DNA of 40,040 nucleotides from an uncultured Eubacterium sp. (GTDB taxonomy: Bacteria > Bacillota > Clostridia > Lachnospirales > Lachnospiraceae): NCBI GenBank assembly GCA_945920185.1, contig CAMEJP010000018.1, positions 1 through 40,040 of the forward strand, given 5' to 3'. The translations under genes were made by a program, and so were the position numbers. This document shows, piece after piece, positions 25,281 through 33,820 of the stretch. The notes beneath the pieces are model-generated. The model did not search any database. It had not been told where the DNA came from and worked only from the letters and a program-made list of their open reading frames with translations. Each line of letters starts with the position of its first letter. Position 1 is the first letter of the stretch.

Positions 25281-26126
25281 TTATGCCAAATATTCTCCTT
25301 CAAACACAGTATCCGCTCCCCCTGTAAGATACACAAGTGAGCTTTCTCTGTCCCACTTTACACGGACGCTTCCGTAAAGCATATGTACATTTGCACTCTC
25401 ATTTGCAAGTCCGTTTAAAACTGCCATAACAAGGGATGCGCACGCTCCCGTACCACATGCGAGAGTAGGTCCTGAGCCTCTTTCCCACACTCTCATAACA
25501 AGGTTTTTCTTGTCAATGACTTCCACAAATTCCACATTTGTCCTTTCAGGGAAAATGCGGTGATTTTCCAGAACCCTTCCCACAATCTCAAGTTCTATGT
25601 CAGTCACATTATCCACAAAGATTACCGCATGAGGATTGCCCATAGACACACAGTTGATATAATATGTATATTTCCCAAGCACCAAAGGAGCGTTAATTAC
25701 AGTATCACAAAATCCCTTAACCGGTATCTTTTCAGGCGAAAATATGGGGCTTCCCATATCCACGGTAACCTCCGTGACAACACCTTCCATAACCTTCATC
25801 GTGAGGGTTCTTATACCGGCAAGGGTTTCTATACTGATTATATTTTTATCAGTCAGTCCTTTTTCATACACATATTTTCCAAAGCATCTTATACCGTTAC
25901 CGCACATGGCAGCCCTGCTGCCGTCACTGTTATATACAGACATAAAGAAATCTGCTTTTTGCGATGGTTCTATAAGTATTATTCCGTCAGCACCCACTCC
26001 AAAATGCCTGTCAGACATACTGACTGCCAGTTTTTCCGGCTCATCAGGTCTGCTTTCCATACAGTTGATGTATATATAGTCATTTCCGAGTCCCTGCATT
26101 TTTGTAAAGCATACTTTTTTACTCAT
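25281..26126 (-). CDS. dapF: Diaminopimelate epimerase
   Basis: Converts LL- to meso-diaminopimelate for lysine and peptidoglycan synthesis. 281 aa. Both catalytic cysteines are in their motifs: AAMCGNGIRC (Cys75) and LACGTGACA (Cys224). The N-terminal MQGLGNDYIYIN is the family signature. The Shine-Dalgarno is weak (AGCTGG), but the ATG gives the expected length. It lies downstream of copA across 121 bases with 18-bp repeats, and no promoter of consensus quality is visible there, so co-transcription with copA is undecided. Confidence 0.96.
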   Translation of the reverse strand: MSKKVCFTKMQGLGNDYIYINCMESRPDEPEKLAVSMSDRHFGVGADGIILIEPSQKADFFMSVYNSDGSRAAMCGNGIRCFGKYVYEKGLTDKNIISIETLAGIRTLTMKVMEGVVTEVTVDMGSPIFSPEKIPVKGFCDTVINAPLVLGKYTYYINCVSMGNPHAVIFVDNVTDIELEIVGRVLENHRIFPERTNVEFVEVIDKKNLVMRVWERGSGPTLACGTGACASLVMAVLNGLANESANVHMLYGSVRVKWDRESSLVYLTGGADTVFEGEYLA

Positions 26127-26198
26127 AACAACCAGCTTTGCTTTTTGTATCAGTATATTCTTCGGAACACATCCATGTTACAACTTTGTGCTCTTAAC

Positions 26199-26252
26199 CT
26201 GAATTGTGAAGCTATACTGAATTGTGAGGCTGTACTGAATTGTATGCTTACG
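26199..26252. repeat. Three imperfect 18-bp tandem repeats between copA and dapF
   Basis: Units at 26199-26216, 26217-26234 and 26235-26252 each begin with CTGAATTGT; the first two differ at two positions and the third is degenerate in its second half. The last copy runs into the copA stop codon. The remaining intergenic bases show no promoter of consensus quality. Confidence 0.75.
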
Positions 26253-28716
26253 CTAAGCTGCACTTGTAGCCTTCCTGCGTAACGGCATCAATATACGCCT
26301 GAACATTCTGGCCGGCAGGCATTGTAAATACAGCCTTCTTCTCCTCAAGACTTACGTTTACATCCGTAGCCCCAAGTCCTGATATGGCATCCGTAACATG
26401 CTTTACACAGTGTCCGCACATCATTCCTTCGATATTCAATGTTACCATGGTTTTTTTCTCCTTTCCGCGAAGTCTTAACGCATTTGTCACTACAAATATA
26501 CTGCTGAAACTCATAGCCGCAGCGCCAATCATAGGGCTTAATTTCAATCCGAATGCATTGTAAAAAACGCCTGCTGCCACAGGTATTCCAAGACAGTTAT
26601 AAAAGAATGCCCAAAAAAGATTTTGCTTGATGTTTCTTATAACCGCTTTACTGAGTGATATGGCATTTACCACATCCATAAGGTCATTTTTTATAAGAAT
26701 TATATCGGCACTCTGCCTTGCAATATCCGTTCCCGCACCTATTGCTATTGATATGTCGGCTCTCTCTAAGGCAGGTGCATCATTGATTCCGTCGCCTACC
26801 ATAGCCACCTTCTCGCCTTCCTCCTGAAGATGTCGCACAACAGCCTCCTTATCGGCAGGAAGAACTTCCGCAATAATATTATCAAGTCCTAATTCGTTTC
26901 CTATACCCTTTGCGGTCTTTTCGTTGTCTCCCGTAAGCATCGTTACCTTAAGGCCCATCTTTTTCAGCCTTTGTATGGCAGCTTTGCTTGTAGGCTTTAC
27001 GGTATCCGCCACGGCTATAATACCTATAACCGCATTTTCTTTTGCAAAATACATGGCAGTCTTTCCGATTTCGGAAAGTTTTTCTGCCGCATCTTCGGAT
27101 TCGCCCAAGGATATATTTTCCTCAGCCATAAGTCTTTTATTTCCCGCCAGATATCTTTTTCCGTCAATATACGCCGACACGCCCTTTCCGCTTATTGCGG
27201 CAAATTTTTCAGTCGGAAGCTTATCTATTCCTTTCCCGTCACAATACTTTACTATAGCCTCCGCAAGAGGATGCTCGCTTTGTGCCTCAAGGCTTAACGC
27301 TATGCCAAGCATGGTTTCCTCGCTTACACCGTAAGCAGACACATCAATAACCACCGGTTTTCCATTGGTTATTGTACCTGTCTTATCGAGTACTATATGA
27401 GTTGCATTATGAGCCACCTCAAGAGCTTCTCCGGACTTTATGAGTATGCCCTGCTTTGCACCACGACCCGTTCCCACCATTATGGCCACCGGAGTTGCAA
27501 GTCCGAGTGCACAAGGGCAGGATATTACAAGAACACATATTGCCATAGAAAGTGCAAATTCAAAGCTATGTCCCAAAGCCATCCACACAAGCGCCGTCAC
27601 AAGCGCTATAGCTATAACTACAGGCACAAATACAGATGCCACCTTATCGGCAAGTTTTGCTATGGGTGCCTTTGTCTGGCTTGCATTTTCTACAAGACGG
27701 ACTATCTGTGCAAATGTAGAATCCGTACTCAGTTTTTCGGTTCTTACCTTTACGGCACCATTTTTATTCATGGTAGCCGCTATAACCTTATCGCCTGATT
27801 TCTTATATACGGGAATACTTTCTCCCGTTATGGCCGACTCATCGACGTTTGTACTGCCCTCTATAACCACACCGTCAACAGGCATGCTGCTTCCGGGCTT
27901 TACAAGTACTATATCGCCAACCATAACATTTTCTATGTTTACCGTTTCCTCGCCGGTACTTTTCAGCACAACAGCCGTCTTCGGAGACATATCCATTAGG
28001 CTTCTTAAGGCTTCGCTTGTCTTTTTCTTAGACCTTGCCTCAAGCATTTTTCCGAAAGTTATAAGGACAAGTATCATAGCAGCAGTTTCAAAGTATAAAT
28101 CCTCGTGATACGTCATAACTATATCCATATTGTGATTTGCCATGCCATAGTTAATCCTGAATATGGCAAATATGCCGTAAGCAAGTGATGCTCCGGAGCC
28201 TATGGCTATAAGCGAATCCATATTAGGCGACAGCCTGAAAAGGTTTTTAAAACCATTCACATAATATCTTCTGTTAATGAACACTATGGGAATACAGAGC
28301 AAAAACTGTATAAAAGCGAAATTTGCAGCATTCATATGTCCGGTTAAAAAAGACGGCAGAGGTACATTTACCATATGCCCCATTGAAATATACATAAGCA
28401 CCGTCAGAAATACGGCTGATACTATGAGTCCGTTCTTTATATTATTTTCTTCTCTTGAAATTTTATCATCAGCCTTCTCATTATCTTTAGATAAAACTTT
28501 TGAAGCGGATGACTCATCTATCCCATAACCTGCCGACACTACCGCCTGTTTGATATCGTCACTTTTCAGCACATTTTCGTCATAGTCCACCTGCATGGTA
28601 TTAGTAAGCAGATTGACGCTTACCGTTCTTACGCCGTTAAGTTTGCCCACACTCTTTTCTACCCGCGACGAGCACGCCTGACAGGTCATTCCCGTAACGG
28701 TAAATCTTTCTTTCAT
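26248..28716 (-). CDS. copA: Copper-translocating P-type ATPase with N- and C-terminal HMA domains
   Basis: Exports Cu(I) from the cytoplasm. 822 aa from the ATG at 28714-28716, chosen because GGAG lies six bases upstream (an ATG four codons earlier overlaps it). N-terminal HMA with GMTCQAC (Cys12, Cys15), eight expected helices, TGES actuator loop at about 297, the intramembrane CPC at 400-402, DKTGT at 444-448 and GDGINDAPAL further on. A second HMA with GMMCGHC (about 767-770) is fused to the C-terminus, like a built-in CopZ chaperone. No CsoR or CopY regulator lies nearby. Confidence 0.94.
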   Translation of the reverse strand: MKERFTVTGMTCQACSSRVEKSVGKLNGVRTVSVNLLTNTMQVDYDENVLKSDDIKQAVVSAGYGIDESSASKVLSKDNEKADDKISREENNIKNGLIVSAVFLTVLMYISMGHMVNVPLPSFLTGHMNAANFAFIQFLLCIPIVFINRRYYVNGFKNLFRLSPNMDSLIAIGSGASLAYGIFAIFRINYGMANHNMDIVMTYHEDLYFETAAMILVLITFGKMLEARSKKKTSEALRSLMDMSPKTAVVLKSTGEETVNIENVMVGDIVLVKPGSSMPVDGVVIEGSTNVDESAITGESIPVYKKSGDKVIAATMNKNGAVKVRTEKLSTDSTFAQIVRLVENASQTKAPIAKLADKVASVFVPVVIAIALVTALVWMALGHSFEFALSMAICVLVISCPCALGLATPVAIMVGTGRGAKQGILIKSGEALEVAHNATHIVLDKTGTITNGKPVVIDVSAYGVSEETMLGIALSLEAQSEHPLAEAIVKYCDGKGIDKLPTEKFAAISGKGVSAYIDGKRYLAGNKRLMAEENISLGESEDAAEKLSEIGKTAMYFAKENAVIGIIAVADTVKPTSKAAIQRLKKMGLKVTMLTGDNEKTAKGIGNELGLDNIIAEVLPADKEAVVRHLQEEGEKVAMVGDGINDAPALERADISIAIGAGTDIARQSADIILIKNDLMDVVNAISLSKAVIRNIKQNLFWAFFYNCLGIPVAAGVFYNAFGLKLSPMIGAAAMSFSSIFVVTNALRLRGKEKKTMVTLNIEGMMCGHCVKHVTDAISGLGATDVNVSLEEKKAVFTMPAGQNVQAYIDAVTQEGYKCSLA

Positions 28717-28869
28717 TTTAATCTCCATTCCGGAGCGTTAGCGACGGGGCGAAGAGAAATTCGCGAATGCGATTTCTCTTCTGCCATCAAAGCTAGTTGT
28801 GACGCTCCGGCAAAACTAGCCGTATGAAAAATCAGCACATCAGTGTGATTTTTCATACTAATCTCCATT
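28711..28869. mobile_element. Short palindromic element with flanking direct repeats (MITE- or REP-like), between rplI and copA
   Basis: The 11-mer TAATCTCCATT occurs at 28719-28729 and 28859-28869 and extends outward as TTTCAT-NN-TAATCTCCATT, flanking 129 bases of strong secondary structure: 13-bp stem GAAGAGAAATCGC with tetraloop (28751-28781, one bulge), 9-bp outer arms CCGGAGCGT/ACGCTCCGG (28730-28738 and 28802-28810), GCTAGTT/AACTAGC, and a 13-bp stem GTATGAAAAATCA (28822-28834) with 28846-28858. The repeats look like a target-site duplication that also copied the copA RBS region. It shares GAGCGTTAGCGA with the repeats at 6062. The AT-rich stem may also act as a weak terminator after rplI. 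Confidence 0.6.
28713..28856 (-). CDS. Possible 47-codon ORF inside the palindromic element, overlapping the copA start
   Basis: ATG at 28854-28856, with GGAG six bases upstream (a copy of the copA Shine-Dalgarno), runs 47 codons (start MKNHTDVLIFHTASFAGASQ, end ANAPEWRLK) to a TGA that overlaps the copA ATG as ATGA. The peptide resembles no family I know, and its sequence is dictated by the inverted repeats, so it may not be a functional protein. Its translation could couple ribosomes onto copA. Treat as tentative. Confidence 0.25.
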   Translation of the reverse strand: MKNHTDVLIFHTASFAGASQLALMAEEKSHSRISLRPVANAPEWRLK

Positions 28870-28892
28870 ATCGCCGCCGTAATTCCGGCTGA

Positions 28893-29342
28893 CTATTTTA
28901 CTTCCTTCACGACAACCTTCAATGTGGCTGTCACATCCTTGTGAAGCTTTACCGGCACCTCATATGTGCCGAGACTCTTTATAGACTCCTTAAGCACCAG
29001 CTTCTTTTTGTCTATGTCAAGTCCAAACTGCTTCTTCGCTTCATCCACAATCTCCTTTGCCGATACCGCGCCAAATATTTTGCCGCCTTCGCCTGTTTTA
29101 AGTCCGACAACTACCTGCTTATCTGAAATCTGCTCACCAAATGCTTTTGCCTCTGCAAGCTTTTGTGCAGCCTCTTTTTCCTCACGCGCCTTCTGAAGCT
29201 TTAAGTCATTCAGGTTCTTGCTGTTCGCCTCAACGCCCAGTTTCTTCGGCAAAATAAAATTTCTTGCATATCCTTCATTGACCTTTACTATCTGTCCCTT
29301 TTTTCCAAGCGACTTAACATCCTCCAGCAATATAACTTCCAT
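28893..29342 (-). CDS. rplI: 50S ribosomal protein L9
   Basis: Large-subunit protein, 149 aa, the standard length. The N-terminal [19 protein letters not shown] and [16 protein letters not shown] match the L9 signature, followed by the long connecting helix (about 40-75) and the C-terminal globular domain. I start at the ATG at 29340-29342 with GGAGGAAACA upstream; an upstream frame extension of ten codons is not favoured. It lies 58 nt after gdpP, the conserved gdpP-rplI pair; the usual third gene, dnaB, is not next to it here. Confidence 0.97.
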   Translation of the reverse strand: MEVILLEDVKSLGKKGQIVKVNEGYARNFILPKKLGVEANSKNLNDLKLQKAREEKEAAQKLAEAKAFGEQISDKQVVVGLKTGEGGKIFGAVSAKEIVDEAKKQFGLDIDKKKLVLKESIKSLGTYEVPVKLHKDVTATLKVVVKEVK

Positions 29343-29400
29343 TGTTTCCTCCATTTCCAAGTGCCTGTACAAAATAACTCTGACTTTATCAGTGCAGACA

Positions 29401-31452
29401 CTAAATCTCGTTATTCTCTATCATGCTTGTGATTGTCATTTTAAGAAGCTTTACCGCTTCCTCCGTAGAAGTATTGACAAGCTGTGCTCCCGCGATATTC
29501 ATATGTCCGCCTCCGCCAAGCTTCTCCATTATGAGCTGTACGTTTATCTCATCAATAGAACGCGCACTTATATATATCTTATCGTTGTAAGAAGTCATGA
29601 CAAATGAAGCCTTTATACCGTTTATATTAAGAAGTTCATTTGCCGCCTGTGCCGCTACAATGGTAGGGCTTTCTATGGCGTCAGCCTTAATTGACGATAT
29701 GACAAAGCATTCCTTAAATATCTGTGCATGGCTTATGGCGTCAGCCTTAGCCTTATAATCACGCATATCGTTTCTAAGGAGCTTCCTTACCCTCGTTATA
29801 TCAGCACCGCTTCTTCTGAGAAATGCAGCAGCCTCAAATGTTCTGACACCCGCCTTGTTGACAAAGTTATCCGTGTCGATAATCATTCCGGCATAAAGCG
29901 CGTCAGCCTCAATAGGTCTTAACCTTACGCCCTCCTTGATGTACTGGAGTATCTCGGCAACCATCTCACAGGAAGATGAGGCAAACGGCTCGACATATGA
30001 GAGAACCGCACCCTGTATCGTATCGTTTCCTGCCCTGTGATGGTCAAGCACCACCTTGGTTCTGCACTTGTCAAGAAGCTCAACACACTCAGTAATGGAA
30101 GTCTTATTCACATCCACTATGACAACAGCAGTATTGTTATCCACCAAATCAAGTGCCGCATCACCGTTTATAATCATATCCTTTTCATAATCGGAATTGC
30201 CTATAAATTTATCGATAAAAGGTCTGACTGATGTCGTAATGTCATTTATTACAATGTACGCTCTCTTATCAAGCGCCTTGGCACACCTGTATAAGCCGAC
30301 AGAGGCACCAAATGAATCCACATCTCCAAGCTTATGACCCATAATCATAACCTTGTCTTTATTCTCGATTATTTCCCTGAGGGCATGAGCCTTAACCCTA
30401 GCCTTAACTCGCGTATTTTTCTCTATCTGCTGACTCTTTCCTCCAAAATAAAGTATCTTATCCCCATCCTTTATGACAACCTGGTCGCCGCCTCGTCCGA
30501 GAGCAAGGTCCATAGCCTGCCTTGCTTTTTCATAATTCTTGGCATAGGTATCCTCATTTGCACCGATACCTATACTTATGGTCACACGCATTTCGTTACC
30601 GATATTTACCGATTTTACCGCCTCAAGCACAGAGAATTTATCCTCTTCAAGCTGCAAAAGATACTTATACCTCATAACGACAAGATATTTATCCTTCTCG
30701 AGCTTCTTTATGACTGCGCCTCCGCCGCTGAAGCTTTTGTTTATGTTTCTGTCTATAAGTCCCATAAGAAGAGACTGCCTTACTTCCTCTATAGTGTCAA
30801 GCACTTCGTCATAATTATCAATGTAAATCAGTCCTGCTACAAACTTCTCATCCTCTATATGCTGAATGTATTCATTGACCTCTGTCTCGTCAAAAAGATA
30901 CACGGATACAAGAAATGAATCCTCTGAAGAAGTAAGAAGGTCACTGGTATCAGTAAGTCCGTCTATAGGAACTCTCCTAAGTTCAACCCTGTAATCCCTG
31001 TCACGGTACTTTATATTGATACTGTTGGTAATGTCAACATTCTCAGGAACCACTTCCTTAGGAAGTTCAGGGAACACTGAAAAAATGTACTTATTGCTGA
31101 CATTTTCCCCTTCGGTCACATCATAAAACTTAAGATTGCACCACAAAATCTTTCCGTCACCGTCAAGAATGGCATACGGAACCTCAAGTTCATTTAACAT
31201 CTGCTTCTGCACCTGGGCATACCCCACCGCAAAATCCACTACCGAATGTAAAATGGAAGGTTTCATTCTGAACACAAGTATAACGGTAATAATACAGTAT
31301 ACCAGCGTAAACGCAAGAAGCAAAAGAGCTGCCCTCCTACTTACAAACGCCATTGCTATATTCACGGTTATAAGCAGTGCGCCTATGTAAAACGGCCACT
31401 GCATATACGTTTTTAGTCTTCCTTTTAATTTAATCTGGTTAGATGCCTTCAT
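29401..31452 (-). CDS. gdpP: GdpP/YybT-type cyclic-di-AMP phosphodiesterase
   Basis: Membrane-bound DHH-DHHA1 phosphodiesterase that degrades cyclic di-AMP, controlling cell-wall and osmotic homeostasis. 683 aa: two N-terminal helices (about 20-37 and 42-62), a PAS-like domain (about 85-190), a degenerate GGDEF domain (about 205-335), then the DHH domain with [13 protein letters not shown] (His373, Asp377, Asp379), VVIVDVNK (Asp447) and VVLDHHR (470-473), and DHHA1 ending in [12 protein letters not shown]. The ATG has AAGGAGGTCAAT upstream. All metal ligands are present, so it is probably active. Confidence 0.94.
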   Translation of the reverse strand: MKASNQIKLKGRLKTYMQWPFYIGALLITVNIAMAFVSRRAALLLLAFTLVYCIITVILVFRMKPSILHSVVDFAVGYAQVQKQMLNELEVPYAILDGDGKILWCNLKFYDVTEGENVSNKYIFSVFPELPKEVVPENVDITNSINIKYRDRDYRVELRRVPIDGLTDTSDLLTSSEDSFLVSVYLFDETEVNEYIQHIEDEKFVAGLIYIDNYDEVLDTIEEVRQSLLMGLIDRNINKSFSGGGAVIKKLEKDKYLVVMRYKYLLQLEEDKFSVLEAVKSVNIGNEMRVTISIGIGANEDTYAKNYEKARQAMDLALGRGGDQVVIKDGDKILYFGGKSQQIEKNTRVKARVKAHALREIIENKDKVMIMGHKLGDVDSFGASVGLYRCAKALDKRAYIVINDITTSVRPFIDKFIGNSDYEKDMIINGDAALDLVDNNTAVVIVDVNKTSITECVELLDKCRTKVVLDHHRAGNDTIQGAVLSYVEPFASSSCEMVAEILQYIKEGVRLRPIEADALYAGMIIDTDNFVNKAGVRTFEAAAFLRRSGADITRVRKLLRNDMRDYKAKADAISHAQIFKECFVISSIKADAIESPTIVAAQAANELLNINGIKASFVMTSYNDKIYISARSIDEINVQLIMEKLGGGGHMNIAGAQLVNTSTEEAVKLLKMTITSMIENNEI

Positions 31453-31479
31453 ATTGACCTCCTTAAACCTTAGGAATAC

Positions 31480-31508
31480 ATTTTAACATTTTTTTGTATA
31501 ATAGTCAA
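31480..31508 (-). promoter_or_regulatory. Sigma-A promoter of gdpP-rplI
   Basis: Minus strand: TTGACT (31503-31508), 17 bases, TAAAAT (31480-31485), 27 bases before the gdpP ATG. Five of six bases match the consensus in each box, with optimal spacing. Confidence 0.6.
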
Positions 31509-31593
31509 ATTTGCAGTAAGTAAAACGTACATAAAAGTCTGTTCTGCCGCCTGTATCCGTTCAATGATATTATATGCCCGAATGCAACATCCA

Positions 31594-33087
31594 TTACTGT
31601 TTGTTCATAACAGCCTGTATCCGTTCAATAGCAGCATTTACCGTATCCGCATTCGGCACCATAACGTATACCGAAGATGTCGGCATAGAGTAGCATGAGC
31701 TGTACATTCCCGTTCCGTCCACTGCGTAAGTGTTCACCGTCCACGAACCGCCCTCGTCAAGCTGCTTCTTTACAAGTGAAGATATAAAGTCAGTACTTAC
31801 ATTTGTTGCAAATGTACCTGTCATACTGTTCATAATTCCTGTGTAGTTGGTAAGTATCGCAGGAGATGCCGCCTTAGCTATCACCGCCTGTATGACAGCC
31901 ATCTGGTTCTTTCCACGCTGCCTGTCACCGCCGGGAAGCTGATATCTTTCACGAACGAATGCAAGTGCCTGAGAGCCGTTAAACGTATTGTAACCCTCCA
32001 CAACATTTACACCGTAATTGGCAAATGCATATTCTGAATATACGCTTACTCCGCCAAGTGCATCTATCAGTTTTTCAAAGCCTACAAAATTCACCTGTGC
32101 GTAGTACTTAGGCGTAATTCCATAAAGCATTCCAAGAGCTCCCATTGATACCTCTACGCCGTATATTCCCGCATGCGTCAGCTTGTCGCACACTCCGTCT
32201 GATATAGGAAGCGGTACAAAATAGTCTCGCGGAGTATTTACAAGAAGTACTTCTCTTTTGTTCGGATTGACAAATGCCAGAATGTTTACGTCACTTCTGC
32301 TGACATCAAGAATATTGCTCCTTGTGTCGGAACCGCTTATATACACGACAAATGCATCAGGGTCAAAGCTGCTTGTGTCAAGCGTCGTATATTCCGTATT
32401 ATAACCTGCCTCTCCCATGCCACCCTGCTGATTTTCATTTGAAACGCCGGAAGGCTCATCAATCACAACCTTGTTTGTGTACCTGTATTCATATACAATC
32501 TTAATCCTGCTCTCTATATCCTCATAGCCCTCAAGGTCAGTGAGAATCGAAATATATGACTCGTTTAAAACAAATGCGTCCACATCTCCTGAAAGAAGGG
32601 CATCCACTGTTTCCACCGGTGAAGCGTATTCCTTTAAATTGAGTGCAGAATTTATTTTTTTCTGCAGATTTTCCACAAGCTCGTCCGTATGTTCTTTATC
32701 AAAAGTAGTATTTACTGCAATTTTCTTTCCGGTCAAATCCTCGGCAGACGAAATTTTACTGTCAGCCTTTACAAAGACCGCAACAGTATTTTCCTGAACT
32801 TCAATTCCCGTAACCTTATCAAGCGTATTGGAAGCATGATTGACCATATATGCACTGTATCCGTATACTCCTATAAACAATACTGACATCACTATGGAAA
32901 TGATTCCGCCTGCCTTGAATCTAGTAAGAAATGCCGTAACTGCTGCCACAACAAGTACAAATGCCACGGCAACGGCAAAATATTTCATCGGAAGCATATT
33001 AAGTCTTCCGACAGACACAAGAAATACTATACCTAAGACAAACTCCAAAGCTGCCAATATCCATTCTGTTATTTTTAAAGCCTTCAT
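31594..33087 (-). CDS. LytR-CpsA-Psr (LCP) family protein with an N-terminal three-helix module and a solute-binding-like domain
   Basis: 497 aa. LCP proteins attach teichoic acids or polysaccharides to peptidoglycan outside the cell. Three helices (about 9-28, 35-54, 60-80) are followed by a domain resembling a bacterial extracellular solute-binding fold (about 98-210, with ISSAEDLTGKKIAVN and LLSGDVDAFVLNES), then an LCP catalytic domain (about 245-410) with ISGSDTRSNILDVSRSDVNIL, NTPRDYFVPLP, and FVRERYQLPGGDRQRGKNQ containing the conserved Arg and Asp residues. ATG at 33085-33087 with AGGAGATG upstream. It has its own promoter and lies between gdpP and the XRE gene. Confidence 0.88.
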   Translation of the reverse strand: MKALKITEWILAALEFVLGIVFLVSVGRLNMLPMKYFAVAVAFVLVVAAVTAFLTRFKAGGIISIVMSVLFIGVYGYSAYMVNHASNTLDKVTGIEVQENTVAVFVKADSKISSAEDLTGKKIAVNTTFDKEHTDELVENLQKKINSALNLKEYASPVETVDALLSGDVDAFVLNESYISILTDLEGYEDIESRIKIVYEYRYTNKVVIDEPSGVSNENQQGGMGEAGYNTEYTTLDTSSFDPDAFVVYISGSDTRSNILDVSRSDVNILAFVNPNKREVLLVNTPRDYFVPLPISDGVCDKLTHAGIYGVEVSMGALGMLYGITPKYYAQVNFVGFEKLIDALGGVSVYSEYAFANYGVNVVEGYNTFNGSQALAFVRERYQLPGGDRQRGKNQMAVIQAVIAKAASPAILTNYTGIMNSMTGTFATNVSTDFISSLVKKQLDEGGSWTVNTYAVDGTGMYSSCYSMPTSSVYVMVPNADTVNAAIERIQAVMNKQ

Positions 33088-33166
33088 AACACATCTCCTA
33101 TTCAAACGGACCTTACAAATCCGCTTCTCTACTCGCTCAAAATATTATTTTTATCATCATCTTTCT

Positions 33167-33195
33167 ATTATACTCACATAAACTCTGTAATTCAA
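33167..33195 (-). promoter_or_regulatory. Sigma-A promoter of the LCP gene
   Basis: Minus strand: TTGAAT (33190-33195), 17 bases, TATAAT (33167-33172), about 80 bases before the LCP start. The -10 is perfect and the -35 has four of six matches. Confidence 0.6.
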
Positions 33196-33351
33196 GATTT
33201 GTTTATCGCTTATCAGACGTCTTTTCCAAATCTCCTTTGCAAAATATACGTTTTACTCCACTATTTTTGATAGCGTTTTGTACCCTGTTTTCTTTTTGAA
33301 TAATTCCTTATAATTAACATATACTTTTAGTAAAGAAAGGACTGTTGTTAA

Positions 33352-33708
33352 GTGAATACCAATTATAATAATATATTGCTAAGGATTAATGATCTTTGTC
33401 AGGAATACGGTTGGAATCACTATCGTCTGGCTAAAATGGCTGACATACCTTTAGCATCACTTAACTCTATGTTTCACAGAAATACTTATCCGTCTCTGCC
33501 TACTCTTGAAAAGATATGCGACGGTTTCCAGATTTCTATGAAAGATTTTTTTGAGTTTGACAAAAAGTTGCACAATTTATCCCTTACCAAGGACGAGCAG
33601 TATCTTTACAACGAATACAGGCAGTTAAGCAGAACAGATAAGAAACGCCTTCTGTCATATGTTGACGGTCTTAACAGACAGACTACACCAAATGACGAAT
33701 TGCAATAA
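33352..33708 (+). CDS. XRE-family transcriptional regulator
   Basis: 118 aa. A single Cro/C1-type helix-turn-helix covers about residues 8-65 (NHYRLAKMADIPLASLNSMF and SLPTLEKICDGFQISMKDFFEFD), followed by a short basic C-terminal helix. The start is the GTG at 33352, because a stop lies in frame directly before it; AAAGGA is ten bases upstream, a weak spacing. It is monocistronic, with a TATAAT-like box at 33309-33314 and a strong terminator after it. It is divergent from the LCP gene, so that gene is a candidate target; this is inference. Confidence 0.9.
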   Translation: MNTNYNNILLRINDLCQEYGWNHYRLAKMADIPLASLNSMFHRNTYPSLPTLEKICDGFQISMKDFFEFDKKLHNLSLTKDEQYLYNEYRQLSRTDKKRLLSYVDGLNRQTTPNDELQ

Positions 33709-33726
33709 TAAATGCTTCGCTTAGAC

Positions 33727-33740
33727 GTGGGACTTCCCAC
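33727..33740 (+). other. Small hairpin after the XRE gene
   Basis: GTGGG-actt-CCCAC, a 5-bp GC-rich stem 19 bases after the XRE stop and upstream of the terminator. No T-run follows, so it is not a terminator by itself. It may be part of the 3' UTR structure. Confidence 0.4.
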
Positions 33741-33780
33741 TTCTACCATACAAAAGATACGGCAGCAAAATAACTGTAAT

Positions 33781-33812
33781 AAATACCTCCCTGCAAAACA
33801 GGGAGGTATTTT
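33781..33812. terminator. Bidirectional rho-independent terminator
   Basis: Perfect 13-bp stem AAATACCTCCCTG (33781-33793) with 33799-33811 and a five-base loop, T-rich on both strands. It ends the XRE transcript and, on the minus strand, the acyltransferase/kinase-remnant unit that stops at 33821. Confidence 0.92.
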
Positions 33813-33820
33813 AGTTTAAT

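Noticed and set aside
24830..25336. Minus-strand 168-codon frame across the EF-hand gene and terminator
   Set aside because: It runs through the perfect terminator hairpin, overlaps two well-supported genes and shows no family pattern.
33709..33780. Insertion-sequence end near the GTGGG/CCCAC hairpin
   Set aside because: There is no transposase remnant or paired end nearby; the hairpin alone is too little evidence.
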